From Salvator merianae (Eukaryota; Chordata; Lepidosauria; Squamata; Teiidae): a stretch of 64,000 nucleotides of DNA. The notes under the pieces were generated by a model. The model did no database searches. It saw nothing but the letters and a program-made list of their open reading frames with translations, and was not told the DNA's origin. This document shows, piece by piece, positions 22,671 through 34,123 of this stretch (positions are counted from its first letter, which is position 1; every line of letters begins with the position of its first letter). A program made the translations under genes and the position numbers. The stretch is taken from contig QVOM02000073.1 in assembly GCA_003586115.2 (NCBI GenBank), forward strand, positions 62,903,599 to 62,967,598, read 5' to 3'.

Positions 22671-22975
22671 CCATAGCCTTGGGTGCAGCGCGCTGGCCCC
22701 TTCTGGGCCACATCCATCCCCAGTAACCCCCAGCAAATGACTCTAATGGGCTTTCACGTACCCCAACCACTGTTATTTCAAGCAGGGGTAACTTAATGGG
22801 TGTTGCTTTGTGCCTGGCAGAATTTACTACCACAGCCATTTCCTGTCTCTTAGTCACACCAGATAGACAATAACCTTGAAGTTTATCAGGGGCTGGAGGC
22901 ACCAGGCATGTACATATCCTGCCTCCCAGCCCAGGGACACAATTGATGGGTCCTGCTACACAGGCAGACATTTCT
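22671..22975 (-). mobile_element. Possible MITE-like repeat (GC-richer block)
   Basis: The block begins TTGGCTGCATCTCCACCATA, similar to the GGCTGCATCCACAC start of other elements here. It contains a 152-codon antisense frame (22513-22971) without domain signature. Composition differs from flanks. No second copy was firmly aligned, so the call is weak. Confidence 0.3.
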
Positions 22976-25630
22976 TGGACTGTGACGATGAAGTCCTTAA
23001 GTCACTTTTTTCTGTGTTGGTGGTAGTTTATGGGCAATAGAAAGCTGGAGTTTTGATACTTTCAGTTCTATTAAATAAAATATCAGAGAATATTTGTTAC
23101 ATTCTAACTTTTTCCCTTTATCAAATAAAGGAAGTTTATTGTAATTTCAAGAAGAGTTAGTCTTCCTGACCTAAACAACATGCAGGCTGCTTGCATCTGT
23201 TCATCAGTTTTGAAATGGTGAGTTTTCTAAATACAGGTTTGTCAGTACTTTATGCACAATTTGGATTCTGGAACTGTTGTTCCTGGAGATTCACAGATGT
23301 TTGAAGGATTAAGGTTCTTGGGCTCAGCAGTGGAATTAGTTCTCAGGGGCTCTTTAATCAGTAATACTAGCCCTTCAGCCTATGTAAGGACAGTTAGAAC
23401 ATATGAGAACCTAATTAAAAACTTAAAAGGAGAAGAGGAGAAGCCATTCATACCAGGAGGGCCTGGATGAAAGGATGTATCTTCAGAAAGCCTCTGAATG
23501 ATGCTCAATAGTGGTACCTGCAGCAGGACCTCTTGGGGCCATTACATAAGAGTGAATTTATATTGCCACATTGTCTAAGGGGTAGTTAGATTCAGTGTCC
23601 AGGGCCTTCTGAAGCTTGAATGACAATCCATATAGAGAGGTAAAAGAATACTGCTGTTCTTTTTTCTGCAGCTGGCAAGCCACAGTATTCATAATTGATG
23701 TCTAAGTGTTTCATTGACTAAAGGATTTTTTCAAGATATCTGTTCTCTGAATCAAAAGAGATTTTTGTGGCAGCAATCTATTGCATTGCACCTGTTCATC
23801 ATCTCTGGTTTGCTTAGCATTATATAACTTACATATATGTTACCAAGCAGGCAATAGCGTGGTTTCTGGTAAATGTACTGTCATAAGTAAAGAGACTGTG
23901 TGCAATTCTGATCAACTGTAGCACCAAATGCAATGGTAGTGGGGGGGGGGAATTAATGAGTCTGTTTAATTAGCTTCAGTTTCAGATCATACTTCTGCAC
24001 TACAGACTTGGCCAACCAGATTGATGAAGGCTAATGAATGCATCTGCATGATTAAAACATCTGTCTCTGTCCTAAAGGGTCAATGCAGAGCTAGATTGGC
24101 ATAATGATTGCCAAGGAAAGCCAAATTAACCAAACTTAATGTTCTCCTAATCATTAGCCCATTGAGTTGACAATGATGGGTAGCAAATATGCACCACTGA
24201 ACAGTAATGAAGCTGCTTCTGAATCAGCTCAGCATAGGTTTCCTTTTTCAGGCTAATTAGGTAGACAAAAATGTTAATTTAATCAGAGGAGCATGTATTC
24301 ATTAAAGAAGGTATGTAAGAGAGCTGATTGCTGAAGTAGAAAATTAGCTCAGTCAAGAGGTAAAATATAGCCACTGACTAGAGGGTCCAGATTTGCAGAA
24401 TCGTGTTTGTGGGACAGACAGACATCCTTCTGTTTTTCTGTATATTGAGAGACAGAGAGACAACACTTTCTGTTACTAATTAATATATGAAGTGTACCCA
24501 TATCTTTAACTGTAATGCAGCAATACCCAAACACTGTGCCATGTCTTTTCTTCATTTCTATTTTGCAGTGCTCATACAAACTAAAGGTATAAAACAGAAA
24601 CCACAGAAGAACAATATCGTTCAGATCAGCTTATTGGTCTCTGTTGACTCCTGGCACTTTACTGCAAAGCAAGCTATGGTGCTAATGGTTCTCATGTGTA
24701 TCTGGATTTTTATGAGTTTTGTTGTCAATAAGCTGTCCCTCAAAGAAATCCAAGAACTCTTCAGACTCTCAAAGCTCAAAATAAGCTTGGATTTGCCAGA
24801 TCATGGCTACTTTTATCTGACCTGCCTTCTCCCCCAAACTCTTTTATTGCCCAGCTAAATCACTCCCCACAAAACAACTTTTTCTTTCAATATTCATTGT
24901 CAAATTTCTCACAAGTTTAATGAAAGGGATGCATAGATTCCCCCTCTCCTCAAAAAAACTCAGCAATGAGTTATGTCCAGGGAGTAGGTTCACTTATGTT
25001 AGTTCTTTGGGTTTATCTATCATCTGTCTCTCTGTTTATTTCTGATTACAGGGAAACAGGGGAACCAAAGAAAATTATTATTCTAAATGCAATTGTTTGT
25101 TTGTTTGTTTTTGCTTTGAAATTTCCATTGAAGAGCTATTTAGTGTTTCATGCAAATTAAACAGGGTTTTTTATTACAGACTTTTTATAATTCTTTATAT
25201 ATCCACTGCTGGAGAATGCAAAGAAAGCTTGATGAAGGAGATGGAGGAAGATAGGAGGAAAACTATGGAATAAACAAAATGTTTCTTTGGGACTTGTTTT
25301 TTTGCAAAGCTTTCCAATTGAATTTATAAATACATTTTAATACTGGTAGGAAAAATATCAAATCAACCAGGATCTTTCTGCTGATTAAGTAAGGAGATGA
25401 AAAGAATTCTGGACTATATCTGGAGGAAATAAATAGTGTCTTGATAATGCTCAATTCAAGATAGCTTGTGCATTCAAAGTATATGAGAAAAACAGAGGAT
25501 GCAGTTATTCAGCAAGGAAGGAAAAGCACTTTGGAAATGCTCAGAAGTACTTTCTTATATCTTAGGACTTACCCTAGTACTGAAAACTGACTTGCTGGTG
25601 TAAAACACAGGCCCAAGCTTGATTTGGAGA
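22976..25630. other. No gene recognised; some repeat-like text at 23440-23660
   Basis: The block CCTGGATGAAAGGATGTATC to CCTCTGAATGATGCTC recalls a sequence common beside LINE tails in squamates. A G10 run lies at 23941. A TGCAG acceptor-like site at 24568 gives only an 18-bp segment that closes the frame. Open frames near 24487-24858 have no recognised domain. Confidence 0.4.
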
Positions 25631-25902
25631 AAACAATATTGGAGAATGCATTCATACGCAGTTAAAAATAAACCTTGAAACTGGCATCTTTCAAAGTGCA
25701 TTTGCTGGCCTTAAATATGAATTAGAAGTGGGATGGAAATGCTAGCTGCCCACACTATGATCTCCAAGCTGCTTTTGAGCTGCTTTTTTTTACTGTGTGC
25801 TCATGCCACCTGAAATGCATATTAAAGGTCTGAAAATGCACTTCCAAAATACATTGCAAGTGGATTACAAGTAGAGTAGAGATGGAATGGAAATACATGT
25901 CA

Positions 25903-25918
25903 CATGCTGCCACCTCAA
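25903..25918. repeat. Target-site duplication, left copy
   Basis: CATGCTGCCACCTCAA, identical to 27385-27400. It brackets the retro-inserted segment. Confidence 0.9.
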
Positions 25919-27384
25919 CGGAGTAACAACAGATTAAGGATAGAAGGGCAAAAAGTAGATGGAGATTTGAGAGGAGAATGGAAAGGGATAGTGGAATATT
26001 TGGGCCGCGTTCCGACACAGCATTTAATCAGTTTACAGGCCGTCTTCAGTTCCCGCTGGCCCGACATGATCTTTTCTAGACTAAATTGGCAAAATCCGGA
26101 CTACTTTGTATTCGGATTTAATGAGTTCTCAAGTCGTTCCAGATCACTAGCCCACTTTACTTTGCGATGCGAGAACGGGGAAGGAGACTATTTGGGAGAG
26201 ACAGTACTGTTTGGGGGGCGTGCAGAGAGAGGGATCTCCATTTCATGCTATCAAATGACAGACTTTGTAGGTGGGCAGGAAACGCAGTAGTTTCCTCTGC
26301 CTCCATTATCCCCCCCTTCCGTCGCAGCCAGGAGAAAAGAAAATCATCCTCCTTTTTACTTCGCAAAGCTGCGGTCCTTTCTCTTTCTTTATCCCCCATT
26401 CGACACTGCCAGGAAGAAATTAAAGGCTTCCTCCACTTCCATCTGCTGATTAAACCAAAAAAATAACTGCACCTGTTTGGGGTTGCAGTCCTCTTGCCCC
26501 AACAAAGAACCCGCTCAAGATGAGTTTTGCCGTCGGCAGCACACAGCTACACAGTGGGGACACGTCGTTGTGGATGTCTCATGGGGAGATGAGGCAGAGT
26601 CCATCTGCTGGCCATGAACTGCTCTATCACGATAATAGAGCCCCCTCCACTTTCCCTCCCCATGTTTCCCCTTCTTCACGGACCTCTCCCTGCTTTTGCA
26701 CTACTCTTAAATTGTGCAATTGCAAGGGAGCAGAAATCGCCATCTGCCCTTTAAGAAGCTTAATTGTGCAGTACACATGGTTTTAAAGTTCTGCTTGTGT
26801 AGATGGAGGCTGTGGGGGGAAGAAGGAGCAAATGGCGAATGACTAGTAACACCGCCAAGTGAATCCATGTTCTGAGGCAGCAGCAGGGACATACCGTGAA
26901 CGGAGCTTGACTTTCCCGCCCTTGTGACATCAAGATTTGAATGTTGGGACTGCAGCCAATCCCTGACTGTACAGGGAGGAGAATTTGACGAGGGGTGGAG
27001 GCAGAAAAAGTACTGTTTCTTTGTGACAAGCATGGGAAACAGTGTGAGAACAAGCAAGTATGAATTCAGTCCGTGTTAAAATGTAACTGTGGGAATGATT
27101 AGAAGACAAATTCAGTCCTTGTACTCTTCTGATACAGATTAAATTTACGATGTTGGTCTGCGGCCATAGTGAAGGAAGTGGGGAGTAACCAAGAAGGAAA
27201 TCAGGTATTAAAGTAACCTTCTTTATGTGACAGTTTAAGTTGGGGGAGGTGGGTTCATCAAGGGAGTGACTATGAATGTATAAATATTATAAATTGATCA
27301 ATGTATTGATTTGTGAGATTTTTTAAAGTTTTATTTGTAATTTGTTTTGATTTTGTAAAAATAAAATGAACAGCAAAAAAAAAG
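25919..27384 (+). mobile_element. Recent poly(A)-tailed retro-insertion of unknown source (1466 bp)
   Basis: It is bounded by identical 16-bp direct repeats and ends in AATAAA (27360-27365), nine bases, then an A9 run, which is the layout of a reverse-transcribed polyadenylated RNA. It is more CpG- and GC-rich than its flanks over about 26000-26650. Frames are short: the longest on + runs from 25904 across the duplication, and others near 26167 and 26707(-) look accidental. I see no reverse transcriptase, no SINE boxes and no recognisable host protein. It could be a retrocopy of a non-coding or 3' UTR transcript, or a 5'-truncated or internally deleted L1-type element. Confidence 0.8.
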
Positions 27385-27400
27385 CATGCTGCCACCTCAA
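27385..27400. repeat. Target-site duplication, right copy
   Basis: Second copy of CATGCTGCCACCTCAA, directly after the poly(A) tail and one G. Confidence 0.9.
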
Positions 27401-27463
27401 GGATCCTTTTAACACCCCCTCCCGCTTTTTTTCTTTTTTCTTTTACTGTGTGTGAATGCAGCC

Positions 27464-27829
27464 AAAATGTCTTGTTTGCTCATTGCTAAGAAAAGGCAGG
27501 TGAATCATCACCTTTTCTAAAGAGGGACCTAACATAAAGAGGATAATTGCATGCATTGGAAGAGAATGCAGATTTGTGTGGAAATTTGGTTACGAATGAT
27601 AAGAGGAAAACATGATGCCTGTGAGTAGGGGCATCTTTATCCAACTTTTATTTTTACTGAAGAAGACTGTAGCCTCTAAATGGTATTGGAGACATCTTGA
27701 TTTCTGTTTTTCTGCATATATGTGGGGAAGGCAGAAGCTGCAACAGCTCAGTGCTGCTTTGGACATGTTCAAAGGAGCATGCAAACATTAGCTATTATAT
27801 TATTTCCAAGAGTGTATCTATCTCTGCAG
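27464..27829. other. No gene recognised
   Basis: AT-rich spacer without a repeat match. Confidence 0.5.
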
Positions 27830-27935
27830 GGATGGACCAGATTATGATATGTGACTTGATTTATACCCTGTCTTTCCATTACTATGCTCAGGGCATTTTA
27901 CAGTGAAAATATAACAATAATAATAAAAAGTCATT
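27830..27935 (-). mobile_element. Antisense LINE tail remnant
   Basis: GATTTATACCCTGTCTTTCC, then GCTCAGGGCATTTTACA and AACAATAATAATAAAA is the reverse complement of a LINE 3' stem and tail. Confidence 0.5.
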
Positions 27936-28004
27936 TGGAAAAAATACAGTCTAAAATATAAAAGATGCAACAATGAACTTTATGTAGGCTGTGGCAGTGG
28001 AATT

Positions 28005-28205
28005 ACTACAGGCTGCATCCCCACAGGGGTAGGGTGCAGGATACAGCCCAAAGCCATCGCACCTGATACAAGTTGTACATGAACAGAAACTGGGGCAGGG
28101 GATATGGTGCATAACTGCTGTGCAGCTCATGCCAGAAAAAAACAGGCCAAGTGGAAATCCAACTGATAAATCACTCCTCCCACCCCTCACCATCCACACA
28201 GAGAA
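28005..28205. mobile_element. Possible MITE-like element
   Basis: It opens with CAGGCTGCATCCCCACAGGG and closes with ACCATCCACACAG, a plausible short inverted repeat resembling the GGCTGCATYCACAC termini of family D. There is no second close copy, so this is tentative. Confidence 0.35.
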
Positions 28206-28685
28206 TCAAAAGTGAATTTCATGCTGACAATCGCCACAAGAATCATTCCACAAAACATGCCAATGAACTCACTCCTACGTTGATTGTCAAGGAATCGGAA
28301 TCAATATGCCAGCTTTGAAGAATTTCCTTGTAAAATCTTATTAAACTAAGTGTTTCCATTTAAAAAGCGTTTTCTGTATCCACTTTTGTACAACCACTTG
28401 CTCATTTTTATTTTTTAACGAGCTGACTTTGAGGCATAAGATTGGGAGTAACATCAGAAAAAGAATTCTGAAAGTTCCTTTGCAAACTATCTGAAAGCAG
28501 AAACATGATTTTAAAGGAAGATGAACTTCATTTTTAATAGAAGGAAGGTGTTAGCTGGCAGACAATGATGGGTCCAACCCCATAGCCACATTTCCTTCTC
28601 TGAATGGAAACAATATACCTAGATTTTTGAAACATATTTACCTGAAACTCCCTATCAATTGAACTTCAAGGCACATTTCCAAGGA
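28206..28685. other. No gene recognised
   Basis: AT-rich sequence without a feature. Confidence 0.5.
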
Positions 28686-28689
28686 CTGC

Positions 28690-29175
28690 ACCAGATATGT
28701 GTTAAGACTATGCGTTCTGCTTGCCATTGTACATCTGGGAATACCATGGCATTCTGTTGGGTTGGTGGCCACATGGCCCCCATGCCTGGCCCATTCCTGG
28801 GTGCAGAATCCAAACCCATGGGTGTTCTAGCTGGGGACTGCTTTATAGCAGTCCCCGCACAGGCCAGTCTGGGTCCTGCCACTAAGATGCCAACAGTGGC
28901 AGAGGCAGGAACAATCTAAGGCCCACCTCTGGAGCCTGATGGCATTTTGCTGGTGTCTGGAAAATGGTACAATTCTGGGGCCATTTCCAGATCCATGGGG
29001 ATATGTCTCCAGCCTCCAACTTCAAAGTTGAGGAGCCTTTTTTCCGTGGCCTCAAAGGTAGTCTGGGAGAGGCTGACTATCAAGGAGACAGCTGCCAATG
29101 CACTGAGTGCCACCCACCACGTTCCTGACCTGGAACACTTAGTCCAGGCCAGGAGTGATCTCTGCAGTGCATGCT
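28690..29175. mobile_element. MITE-like repeat, family I (copy 1)
   Basis: The GC-richer block contains a hairpin with GGGGACTGC facing GCAGTCCCC near 28830-28855. It has CATTTTGCTGG, GGGGCCATTTCCAG and CCAGCCTCCAACTTCAAAG, related to 63745-63875 (CATTTTGCTGGG, GGCCCCAGAAA, CCAGCCTCCAG). Overlapping frames on both strands are accidental. Confidence 0.4.
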
Positions 29176-30440
29176 TGCAGTGCATGTGAGGATCATGCCC
29201 AAGGGTCCACTTGATTTGATGTGGGCAAAGTTCCAGAATGCAGTATGTTATGTTGCATGTATGTGAGCTTTATGTGGTATGTGGACACAGAAAGTGGGTC
29301 TGTTCAGTAAAGACTGCTTTTGCTGCAAATAAGATACCACATTCCATTGTAGCTGAGGACATGGACAGACTATCCCAGGGCCATCTGTGGGCTTTTTGGT
29401 TATCACATTAGGACAGATTGTGAGAGAGAAAGCCTTGTCACCCTGATTTCCTGTGGAATTGGTAGGAAGCTTCAAAAAATCCCTGAATCCTTAAAAATCA
29501 CTGGGTTAGTAGCTGTTGTGCATTGCCTGATGCAGAAGAGATCCTGACTTGCCACCAACCCTACTTTGGGGGCCCTGAAAGGTACTGTAAGCTTTGGCAA
29601 TATTTAAACCCAACATATCCCTCGAGTTCAGCTTCAAAACCAGATAGAGAGGAGGTTGTTGGAGCCCATTGGTCTATAATTGCCATCATTGTAGAGGGTG
29701 TAGGAAGTGAATCCCATGTAAAGCACAGAGGCAGCAACAAATGCTTCTCAGCATTCTTCTCCTTCCTGCCTCTGTCTTTTCTCTTTACTACTGTTGTGAC
29801 TCTTGCACAAACCCCATACCAAAACACAACACCCAGCACCCTTGCCTGACAGTGCCCTGAAAAGTGAAGTAGAAACCAAGCAAAATGACTTCTGTACAAT
29901 TTATTTCATAAATCTGGGCATAATGGCTTTTTAAAAGCAATAATTGCAGAAAATGAGACAACATCATTTTGTTCATCACCATCACCATCAAAGAGTGGAC
30001 AAGAATCTTAGTATAGGAAGAAATAGTTCCTTGGGAATTCAGACTTCTCAGCTGCCTGCCTGTGAGATTTGTTGTTTACTGCCATTGTTTGGACTGTTTT
30101 GATGTCACTACATGTTCATGAATGGTGACAAAATAAGCACATTTTTAAATCCAGTGGATCTGCAGGACTACCTTTCCAATTCCTGAGGCTATGGAATTTT
30201 AAACAGCACATAAAACACATGAGTTGAGTATGGGGTAGAGGGACAAACAGATAGGGATTTGTACAAAGTGCAAGGGAGGGGGGAGAAGTCAGCTCTTTTA
30301 CTTTAGTCAGTCCAAAGCTGAAGTTAATGAGATTAAACAATAAAAGAATAAAAATAAAAGGAAAGTCTATCTTGCTTCTGACAGAAGGAATGAAATGGAA
30401 ATGAATCACATGAAGACATTTTATAGTGCTTCATCGGAAA
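29176..30440. other. No gene recognised
   Basis: It contains frames at 29523-29899 on both strands without signature, and ATCACCATCACCATCA near 29975. No exon or repeat match. Confidence 0.5.
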
Positions 30441-30444
30441 AGAG

Positions 30445-31215
30445 AAAGGAACAAATCTGTACACATGTTTAGCAGTGTTCCCACAAGGAGGATTTTTAAG
30501 GGACTAAAAGTTAGGTTTGACTGGTGACCAGATTGGAGCTGATCTAAGGAAAGAGGAAATAACTTGTCTGATTTTGATACAAAGTTTGCTATTTAGAAGG
30601 CTCACAAAAAATAGCTATTACATAGAAAGTGGTAACAATATTAAAGTTGGGAGAACTAGTCAACTAGTATCAACAGCTCAAAGAGCAAAATTCCCAAAGT
30701 GATCAAACAGTATCTTGTATCATACGGAGGAATTTTGACTGTAACAGTGACAAAATAAGACAAAGTACAGATTCCCAGTGTTTTCCAGGCTGGCGTGGGG
30801 GTGGGGGGTGGAGACAGAAGAATGGAATTGAGAGTTCAGTCAGGTGTGTTGTGCATGGGGGATTTTTCAACCAATAAGATCTTAGAGTGAACAAGGAGAA
30901 TTCTGTGAGAAGTTAAGCTCTAGTTGACTCCACTTTAACAACTGAGAAGAGGTAGTGCCATAGGTCAGAATGACCCCCAATGTAATCAACTCTTCCCCTA
31001 TTGATTTGCTGGTTCAGACCTGCTAATTGCTTCTCCCAATACATCATATCCGTTGTGCTCTCAAAGTGAACTGGGGCAACTGCACTAAGCCACAATTCCT
31101 TTTTGTTGTTCTTGTTGATAAAGAACAAGTTGGTTTTTAATAATTTGAGTAATAAATGTGGAACAAAGGAAACAGTAAAGTTTAAACAAAGTGGAGATAA
31201 TAAATCTCTATGATT
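30445..31215 (-). mobile_element. Family A repeat, LTR-like (copy 2, longest)
   Basis: Read on the - strand it aligns first with 20505-21150 and then, without a break, with 16555-16680. It therefore holds the full known order of the family. It carries the ATTGGTTG box (- strand, near 30870). A 101-codon frame (30913-31218, -) lies inside but is not preserved in copy 1. About 770 bp in all. A solo LTR is the best guess; the termini were not resolved. Confidence 0.65.
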
Positions 31216-31556
31216 CACAAAACCCTAAAAAGAACCAAAGTTAAAATGTTTTTTAGGCAGACTGAGTCAGTCCTAAACATTCTTCAGGTACATCTAACTG
31301 AGCTTCTGGCTGGAAAAGATGCTCTTCCTAGACCCATTTTCTACTGGCAGCCAGTTCTGAAGACACCTAGATGCTTTAGGTTTTCACAAACTAATAAAAT
31401 GTGAAACTGAGCTAAATGAGAACTGAGGCAGAATTTAGTTTCTGTCTGAAATTTCACTTCATTATTAGCAAGCAAGGCCCCAAGAATTTGATTAAGCATA
31501 CTCAGTGTATAATACTTCCAGGCTTGGCAACAATTCAATGTGCAGCAGATCATATC
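31216..31556. other. No gene recognised
   Basis: AT-rich spacer between family A and the CpG-rich hAT-like element. Confidence 0.5.
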
Positions 31557-32154
31557 GGGCCTTTTCGCACTGTAGCGGAAGACTGTTCCAGTCCGCTCAC
31601 TGGAACGGAGCTTTCGCACTGCCGCGGGCGCGCGCCTCACCCGATCTGAACCACTCCGTACCCGATTCGAACCCGAAGCCGGATAAGGCAAGACAACAAA
31701 AAAGATGTCTTCATCCCGACCTGCGCGATGGAGCGAAGATTGGGCATGGTGCTTTCGCACTGTTTGCCTCGGCATCGGGCGTGGCTGTTGCGGCTACGCA
31801 TGCGCGCTCCACTGCTTCGCATCCGGGGTGCGAAGTTTTCGTACCCCGCTCCGCTGCTTCGTAACCCGGTACAAAACTTCGTACCCAGGATAGCCCTTTC
31901 GGCTGAGTAACCAAGCTGCCGGTACGAAACCGGCTTCGTAACCAGCCCTCTGGGTACGAAGTGGGTGCGAAGGTGCGAAGCGGGTACGAAGCGGGTACGG
32001 AACTAGCGGCTACCATTCGCACTGTTCCCTCTGCTGGTCGGCTTCGGGTCCGTTCTGCTGGCCGGGAGTGCGAATGGCACCGAGCGTTCCCCAACCTCTC
32101 CGGTTCGAAGCTGACTACTGGGAACGGTCTACCGAGCTCAGTGCGAAAAGGCCC
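31557..32154 (+). mobile_element. CpG-rich hAT-like element, family K (copy 1, 598 bp)
   Basis: The termini GGGCCTTTTCGCACTG and CAGTGCGAAAAGGCCC are perfect 15-16-bp inverted repeats if the last positions are included. The flanks ATCATATC and ATCATGTT match at 6 of 8 sites, both differences being transitions, consistent with an 8-bp hAT duplication. It is extremely CpG-rich and carries many GTACGAAG/CTTCGTAC motifs. Short overlapping frames on both strands (up to 180 codons, -) reflect the GC bias and show no transposase motifs. The second copy is at 59684 in reverse. Confidence 0.8.
31951..32000 (+). repeat. Subterminal GGGTACGAAG motif array in family K
   Basis: Five imperfect repeats of GGGT(A/G)CGAAG lie in a row. 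Related CTTCGTACCC motifs occur in inverse orientation at about 31840-31890. Repeated subterminal motifs are known transposase-binding sites in hAT elements; that role here is inferred. Confidence 0.7.
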
Positions 32155-32340
32155 ATCATGTTGGGTGTTTTCCAGTCCTCCAACCAGCTCCAAGGCTCTA
32201 TTTGCACTCAAGTGACTTGTGCCCCATTTTCTATTGCAGAGGAGTCTTTGCACAAACTTCTGGAGTTAAAAGAAGCAAGCCCTTAGCTGGATGCCACAAT
32301 TAAAAGAATTATTTTGTAATCAGTAAAAGATTAAAATGGT

Positions 32341-32807
32341 TTGAGACTCCATTTACACACAGTTTTAAAAAACCTCAAAAGTGCTTCAAAAATGGTTCAG
32401 ATAATACTATCACACATACATATGCCCCTTCCATCTCTGATGCACATTAAAGCTCAGAAAAAACACTTCGAAAGCATGTTAGAGGTGGACTGGAGCTGGG
32501 TTGATAAAATTGTGGGCCAGTCACACCTAAGTTTTAATCCAGCTTTGGTCCACTTTCAGACTGAGACAACACATCAATGAAGTAATAAGATGTTTTCTTT
32601 CAGCATTATCTAACTCAGAAAATCCACCTTTGGATTAGGTAATGTGGAAAGAAAAGGATGAGTCACTTTGTTGATGGGTTCTTTCAATCCCAAAGTCGAC
32701 TGAAGCTGGATTAAAACTTAGGTGTGACTGCCCCCCTGGTGTCACATGCTACCAGCTGGCAAAATGCTTTTGAGCCTCTTTTTTTTACTGCAGGCAAAGT
32801 TGCAGCC
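32341..32807. mobile_element. MITE-like element, family D (copy 2), with nested foldback
   Basis: It begins ACTCCATTTACACACAGTTTT and ends TTTTTACTGCAGGCAAAG..GCAGCC. The interior aligns with 25660-25900, and its continuation GTCACATGCTACCAGCTGG matches the empty target of the retro-insertion in copy 1. It is itself interrupted by a foldback element at 32514-32734. Confidence 0.55.
32514..32734. mobile_element. Foldback MITE nested in family D (221 bp)
   Basis: The left arm GCCAGTCACACCTAAGTTTT with AATCCAGCTT is an inverted copy of the right arm AAGCTGGATT with AAAACTTAGGTGTGACTG. Pairing continues discontinuously to the centre (TTTTCTTTC facing GAAAGAAAA, CCACCTTTGG facing itself-like text). 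It is non-coding. Comparison with copy 1 of D shows it was inserted into D. Confidence 0.7.
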
Positions 32808-32809
32808 TT

Positions 32810-34120
32810 GCTCAGGAGAAGAAATACTGGGATGATTTATATTGTATTGCATTGGTTTGGTTTGTGGCTTTTTCTTTTGTGGAAAAAGTGGTTTCCCCCC
32901 CCCCCTCCTCATTTATACTTTCCAATTACAGAACTTCTGAGTTTAAAGAAGCAAAATTTGATTTACTGCAGTATACTTTGCTGCTAAATTTTACATGGGG
33001 TTCTTGCTGCACTAGCTTGTCTCAAAATTTGACAATTGTTGCTAACTACTTATTGCTTATCCAAACTGCTGAATTTTGCAAAGCACACAGCCTTTGACCA
33101 CGCTGTTTTTCTCATTCAACCAAGACCCATAAAATCAAAGATGATTCGAAATGTGAAAGATATTTTATTGATTCTTTAATGAGAACAGCAATGGATAAGC
33201 AGCAGGAAGCATAAGTTGCTACTTGTTTTAAAGAAGCAAGGGAGGGAAAAGTCAGCGGTATGCAAAATTGTGACAATATTTCAATCTTTGTTATCTTGTA
33301 ATCATAGATACAAAGACAAAAAAGATGCTAACCTGGCAATTTCATGAGTTAGGATATGAACACATTGCAGCAGAAATGAGTTATGGATCAAGAAACATGC
33401 AAAAAGATGAAGTTCAACAGCTGTGGAAAGGAATAGTATAATTAAAAGCACAACAGAATTTAAAAGAAGGAACTAGGAAAGCTAAGCATTTAGATGTACT
33501 GGAAGCCACCCTTATGCATGACTGAACTGAAATAAGAGGGGTGAGGGCAACAGTCTGTTTTCTAAGATGTGAAAAATGACTCAGTACTAGAGATTTCTCA
33601 GCAAAATTGTACAGAGGAAAGTGTTTATGATCTTTCCGTAGCCCATTTACAAGCAATTTGAAAAATGGGGCATTACGTTGCCCTGCACTGCCTTTTGATT
33701 TGCAAATGCTTGGCAGTTTAGAGAAGGTTATTCTCTGCACTCTAGGGATGCCTCTGCGTATTTAGTCAATTTGCATGTATTTTGTTGAGAGGAAGAGGCA
33801 GACTGCATTGCATATCATTCAGTATTGCAAATCAGCTTTCTCCTACAGACGAGCAAACTGCTGTGCAGTACTTCAGCCTATAGCAACTAACCCCTCATTC
33901 AGTCCTATTCCTTGCTTCTCTCTTATCAGTCTGCAAACACTGCCTCTTAGAGAATCATAGTACTTCTGATTCACTAGGATCACCAAGGTGAATCTTTCAA
34001 GAATATTGTTCTATGCTCATTGCAGGAAGGAACCATATGACTTTTTTTTAAGTCAGGGAAAACAGTGAGAGGGAATAATAAAAAATGTTAAAACAAAAGT
34101 TTTGTCAAGTCTTTTAAACC
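32810..34120. other. No gene recognised
   Basis: AT-rich sequence with a C10 run near 32895. The - strand frame at 33414-33740 has no signature. Confidence 0.5.
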
Positions 34121-34123
34121 ATA

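Larger units (their letters stand above)
25641..27463. mobile_element. MITE-like element, family D (copy 1), split by retro-insertion
   Basis: The ends GAATGCATTCATACGCAG and CTGTGTGTGAATGCAGCC are inverted repeats. The left interior (AAATGCATATTAAAGGTCTG, GCACTTCCAAAATACATTG) aligns with 32440-32500 (GATGCACATTAAAGCTCAG, CACTTCGAAAGCATG). The element is interrupted by a 1466-bp insertion at 25919-27384. Copy 2 near 32345 lacks that insertion, so it shows the empty site. Confidence 0.6.

Noticed and set aside
22513..22971. 152-codon antisense frame
   Set aside because: No signal, domain or splice evidence. It coincides with a GC-richer MITE-like block in which long frames are expected by chance.
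24568..24585. 18-bp micro-exon after TTTTGCAG and before GTATAA
   Set aside because: In the phase required by the upstream candidate exon it contains a stop. Segments this short with such flanks occur by chance.
31711..32253. 180-codon antisense frame, the longest in the window
   Set aside because: It lies inside the CpG-rich family K element, has no transposase motif, is Arg/Ser/Pro-rich as expected from GC bias, and is not preserved as an equal frame in copy 2.
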